From Siphonodentalium dalli (taxonomy: Eukaryota; Mollusca; Scaphopoda; Gadilida; Siphonodentaliidae): a stretch of 64,000 nucleotides of DNA. Position numbers and translations under genes: made by a program. How positions within the stretch are numbered: the first letter of the stretch is position 1; every line of letters starts with the position of its first letter. Below, piece after piece: positions 62,437 to 64,000 of this stretch. The DNA lies in the NCBI GenBank assembly GCA_032622095.1, contig CP136065.1, positions 97,533,343 to 97,597,342 on the forward strand. Reading direction: 5' to 3'. Below the pieces are notes generated by a model, which searched no databases, was not told the DNA's origin, and saw nothing but the letters and a program-made list of their open reading frames with translations.

Positions 62437-62910
62437 ATGAAGTGTTCCAGTTGTGGTGGATTTTTTCTGTTTTATATAAGTGTCGTGCCAATACTTGTTC
62501 TTCATTCAATCATATGGATTTCGTTGTTCTCAGACGATAGCGATGCGCTCAGTGTCCCCGTTTCGTTCGGCGTTCTACTACAACGAACTCGGACCAGCAA
62601 GAAAAACTACGAACAGGAGCTCAAATACGAAGTGTATCGTATCAAATCGAAAAGGCCGCTCAAGGATTATATTCGACGGAATTTTAGTCCGATGAGTTTT
62701 GTTTCAAAAATTCAAGGCGAGAGTCCGCCTCATATTTTGGAGTCTTTCTGTCAAGATATTCTTGATAAGCGGGTGTCGACTGTGATGCAAGTTTATAATC
62801 CTTATAAGTTTACTCAAGGACGGGAGTCTGCTCTATACATTTCGAAGTTATTACAGTTCCTTGGCATGCCAGTTATTTCATGGGAAGCGGAGAGCATCGG
62901 ATATTCTAAG
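62437..62910 (+). CDS. First coding exon of an NMDA-type ionotropic glutamate receptor (subunit 2-like), partial
   Basis: The exon is open for 158 codons and ends in phase 0 at TATTCTAAG followed by the donor GTAAGC (62911). Residues 9-31 are strongly hydrophobic after a short Cys-containing start, as in a signal peptide, so the product should be a plasma-membrane receptor with an extracellular N-terminus. From about residue 40 the order matches the amino-terminal (LIVBP-like) domain: a first beta strand (VSFGVLL, near 42), a SPPHILESFC segment, a VSTVMQVYN strand, and LGMPVISWEAE at 142-152. The last piece matches the LGIPVISWNAD pattern I remember from insect NMDAR2. NMDA receptors are tetrameric glutamate/glycine-gated calcium channels at synapses. 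The ligand-binding and channel domains (roughly 700 or more residues) must lie to the right of the window; no second exon is visible to 64000. The ATG at 62437 is preferred because the signal peptide follows directly. A GRIN3-like or other iGluR subunit is the main alternative. Confidence 0.75.
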
Positions 62911-62947
62911 GTAAGCAGTCCTTACAACAGCGAAAAAATGAATTATG

Positions 62948-62954
<7 letters not shown>

Positions 62955-62980
<26 letters not shown>

Positions 62981-62984
62981 TCAC
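62955..62984. repeat. TA dinucleotide run
   Basis: About 26 bases of alternating A/T lie just inside the receptor intron. Confidence 0.9.
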
Positions 62985-63283
62985 GCTACGCACGTCGACG
63001 TTTGGTTTCGAACAGAATCGTAAAAGCGACATGCATTTGCTTTCATAGCATATGCTTAGCCACAACTTACATAAACTCTAATAACAGGAGCCCTGTCAAG
63101 GGGTGTGGTTTTGTTGTCAGTTAAAAGTCAGGTATATATGCAACTATAATCTTAAAAACTAGGTACCGATAATCTGGTGGGCAAGATGAGGGGAGAATTT
63201 GCTTTCTGAAATTAGCAGATACCCCCACCAATCGTGAACCACCGTCAACAAGCAGGTATAGGTATACATTTACATCCTTCCAT

Positions 63284-63549
63284 TTAAAGATGAATAATCC
63301 GAATTAACGCTTCAAAATAACTATTTCTTTGGCTTCGGGTGTACACAAAATATTTTATTCGAGTCGATGAACGCTCAGAGTAACAGATATCGATTTTTGA
63401 AATTAGTTATTTCCCGAGATATGTAATTTTTGGCGGCCTGTAAAATATTCGTCAAGCCGACGGTCTCGGACCAAATTGCATTGAAGATGGATAACTCTAA
63501 AATCAAGTGGCTTTGGGTGTTAGATATTTGACAATCCGGCCAAAGTTAG
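63284..63549. mobile_element. Family B copy, one half
   Basis: It starts TTAAAGATGAATAATCCG and carries TTTCTTTGGCTTCGGGTGT, ATTCGAGTCGATGAACG and GGATAACTCTAAAATCAAG. It is directly followed by a family A element. Together they fill the left part of the glutamate-receptor intron. Confidence 0.7.
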
Positions 63550-63765
63550 TTAAAGGTACGTTGGCCATGACGGTGGGTATCCTGTACAAAAATATCCACC
63601 CGTCAAAAACCGCCACAAACAGAAAGAACATCAAAATGTAGACAGACTTTGTCCGTATATAAATAAGAAATATCGCATAAACAGTATGTTATTCTCATAT
63701 GTTTAACCATTGTTATGTAAACAAAAGCATAACAAGTTACTTTTCTGGTGTTTGTTTATATTAGA
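63550..63765. mobile_element. Family A copy 3, truncated
   Basis: The first roughly 215 bases of the family A element (TTAAAGGTACGTTGGCC onward, through the TTTGTCCGTATA and GTGTTTGTTTATATTA segments) are present, then similarity stops at about 63765. The element abuts the right edge of a family B element at 63284-63549, so one TTAA-targeting element seems to have landed next to another. Confidence 0.75.
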
Positions 63766-64000
63766 AGATAGTGCGTCTCCTTGACGGCAATCGTAAAATT
63801 GGGTATAAGTGTATTTTGAGTATGTTAGTACTATAGTACTATATATTTGAGAATCGTTGATAAAAAATGGGCGTAAGTATATTTTCGTCAGAGCGTCACA
63901 TGTGTTTATATTTTTGGTGAAGTTGTTTGATATCTCGGCTATTGCGTGTCTGTAAATAATCTCAGTTTAAGATGGCTTAACCAATTCATAGAACAGTATG

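Overview
This window looks like nuclear DNA from a marine invertebrate, most likely a lophotrochozoan and perhaps a mollusc. The reasons are AT-rich sequence with almost no long open frames, GT-AG exon boundaries, very dense short inverted-repeat elements, long CT microsatellites, several tracts of 12 or more G or C, and dispersed motifs (ACATGTACATG, TGACCTTGACC, CTCCCAGACCCC) that I associate with such genomes. The phylum is an inference. No operons, CRISPR array or viral genes were seen.

Coding content is sparse and sits at the right end. At 62437-62910 (+) is the first coding exon of an ionotropic glutamate receptor, closest in remembered pattern to NMDA receptor subunit 2. It has a signal peptide, the start of the amino-terminal domain and a clean GTAAGC donor; the rest of the gene lies beyond the window. 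About 0.4 kb upstream on the other strand (61947-62040) is an internal exon for one ribonuclease-inhibitor-type leucine-rich repeat. At 58184-59145 (-) is a decayed Tc1-like transposase. A pair of diverged copies around 13.7 kb (-) and 14.3 kb (+) differs mostly at third codon positions and may be a duplicated coding exon of unknown function.

The rest is repeat landscape. 0-5.4 kb: short repeats, one TTAA element and a 0.6 kb dispersed element. 8-16 kb: local duplications, a 501 bp TTAA element, a long hairpin, TAATG-rich repeats and a 0.3 kb tandem array. 17-19 kb: a CT microsatellite and the second, inverted 0.6 kb element. 20-27.5 kb: small palindromes, a five-copy repeat cluster and the 502 bp TTAA element. 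28-37 kb: a GTCGTGGCCACGAG array that inverts on itself, a 2.1 kb element with 44 bp terminal inverted repeats enclosing a 60-68 bp minisatellite, two tRNA-derived sequences, a rearranged segmental repeat and a further TTAA element. 37-48 kb: tandem arrays, a CT microsatellite and a nested palindrome made of two 93 bp hairpins. 48-64 kb: more TTAA elements, local duplications, the transposase relic and the two genuine exons.

The most notable themes are the number of unrelated element families that share TTAA target sites, several unusually exact long hairpins, and the antisense arrangement of the receptor exon and the leucine-rich-repeat exon. All identifications were made by eye, so repeat edges are approximate unless a TTAA or terminal repeat fixes them.
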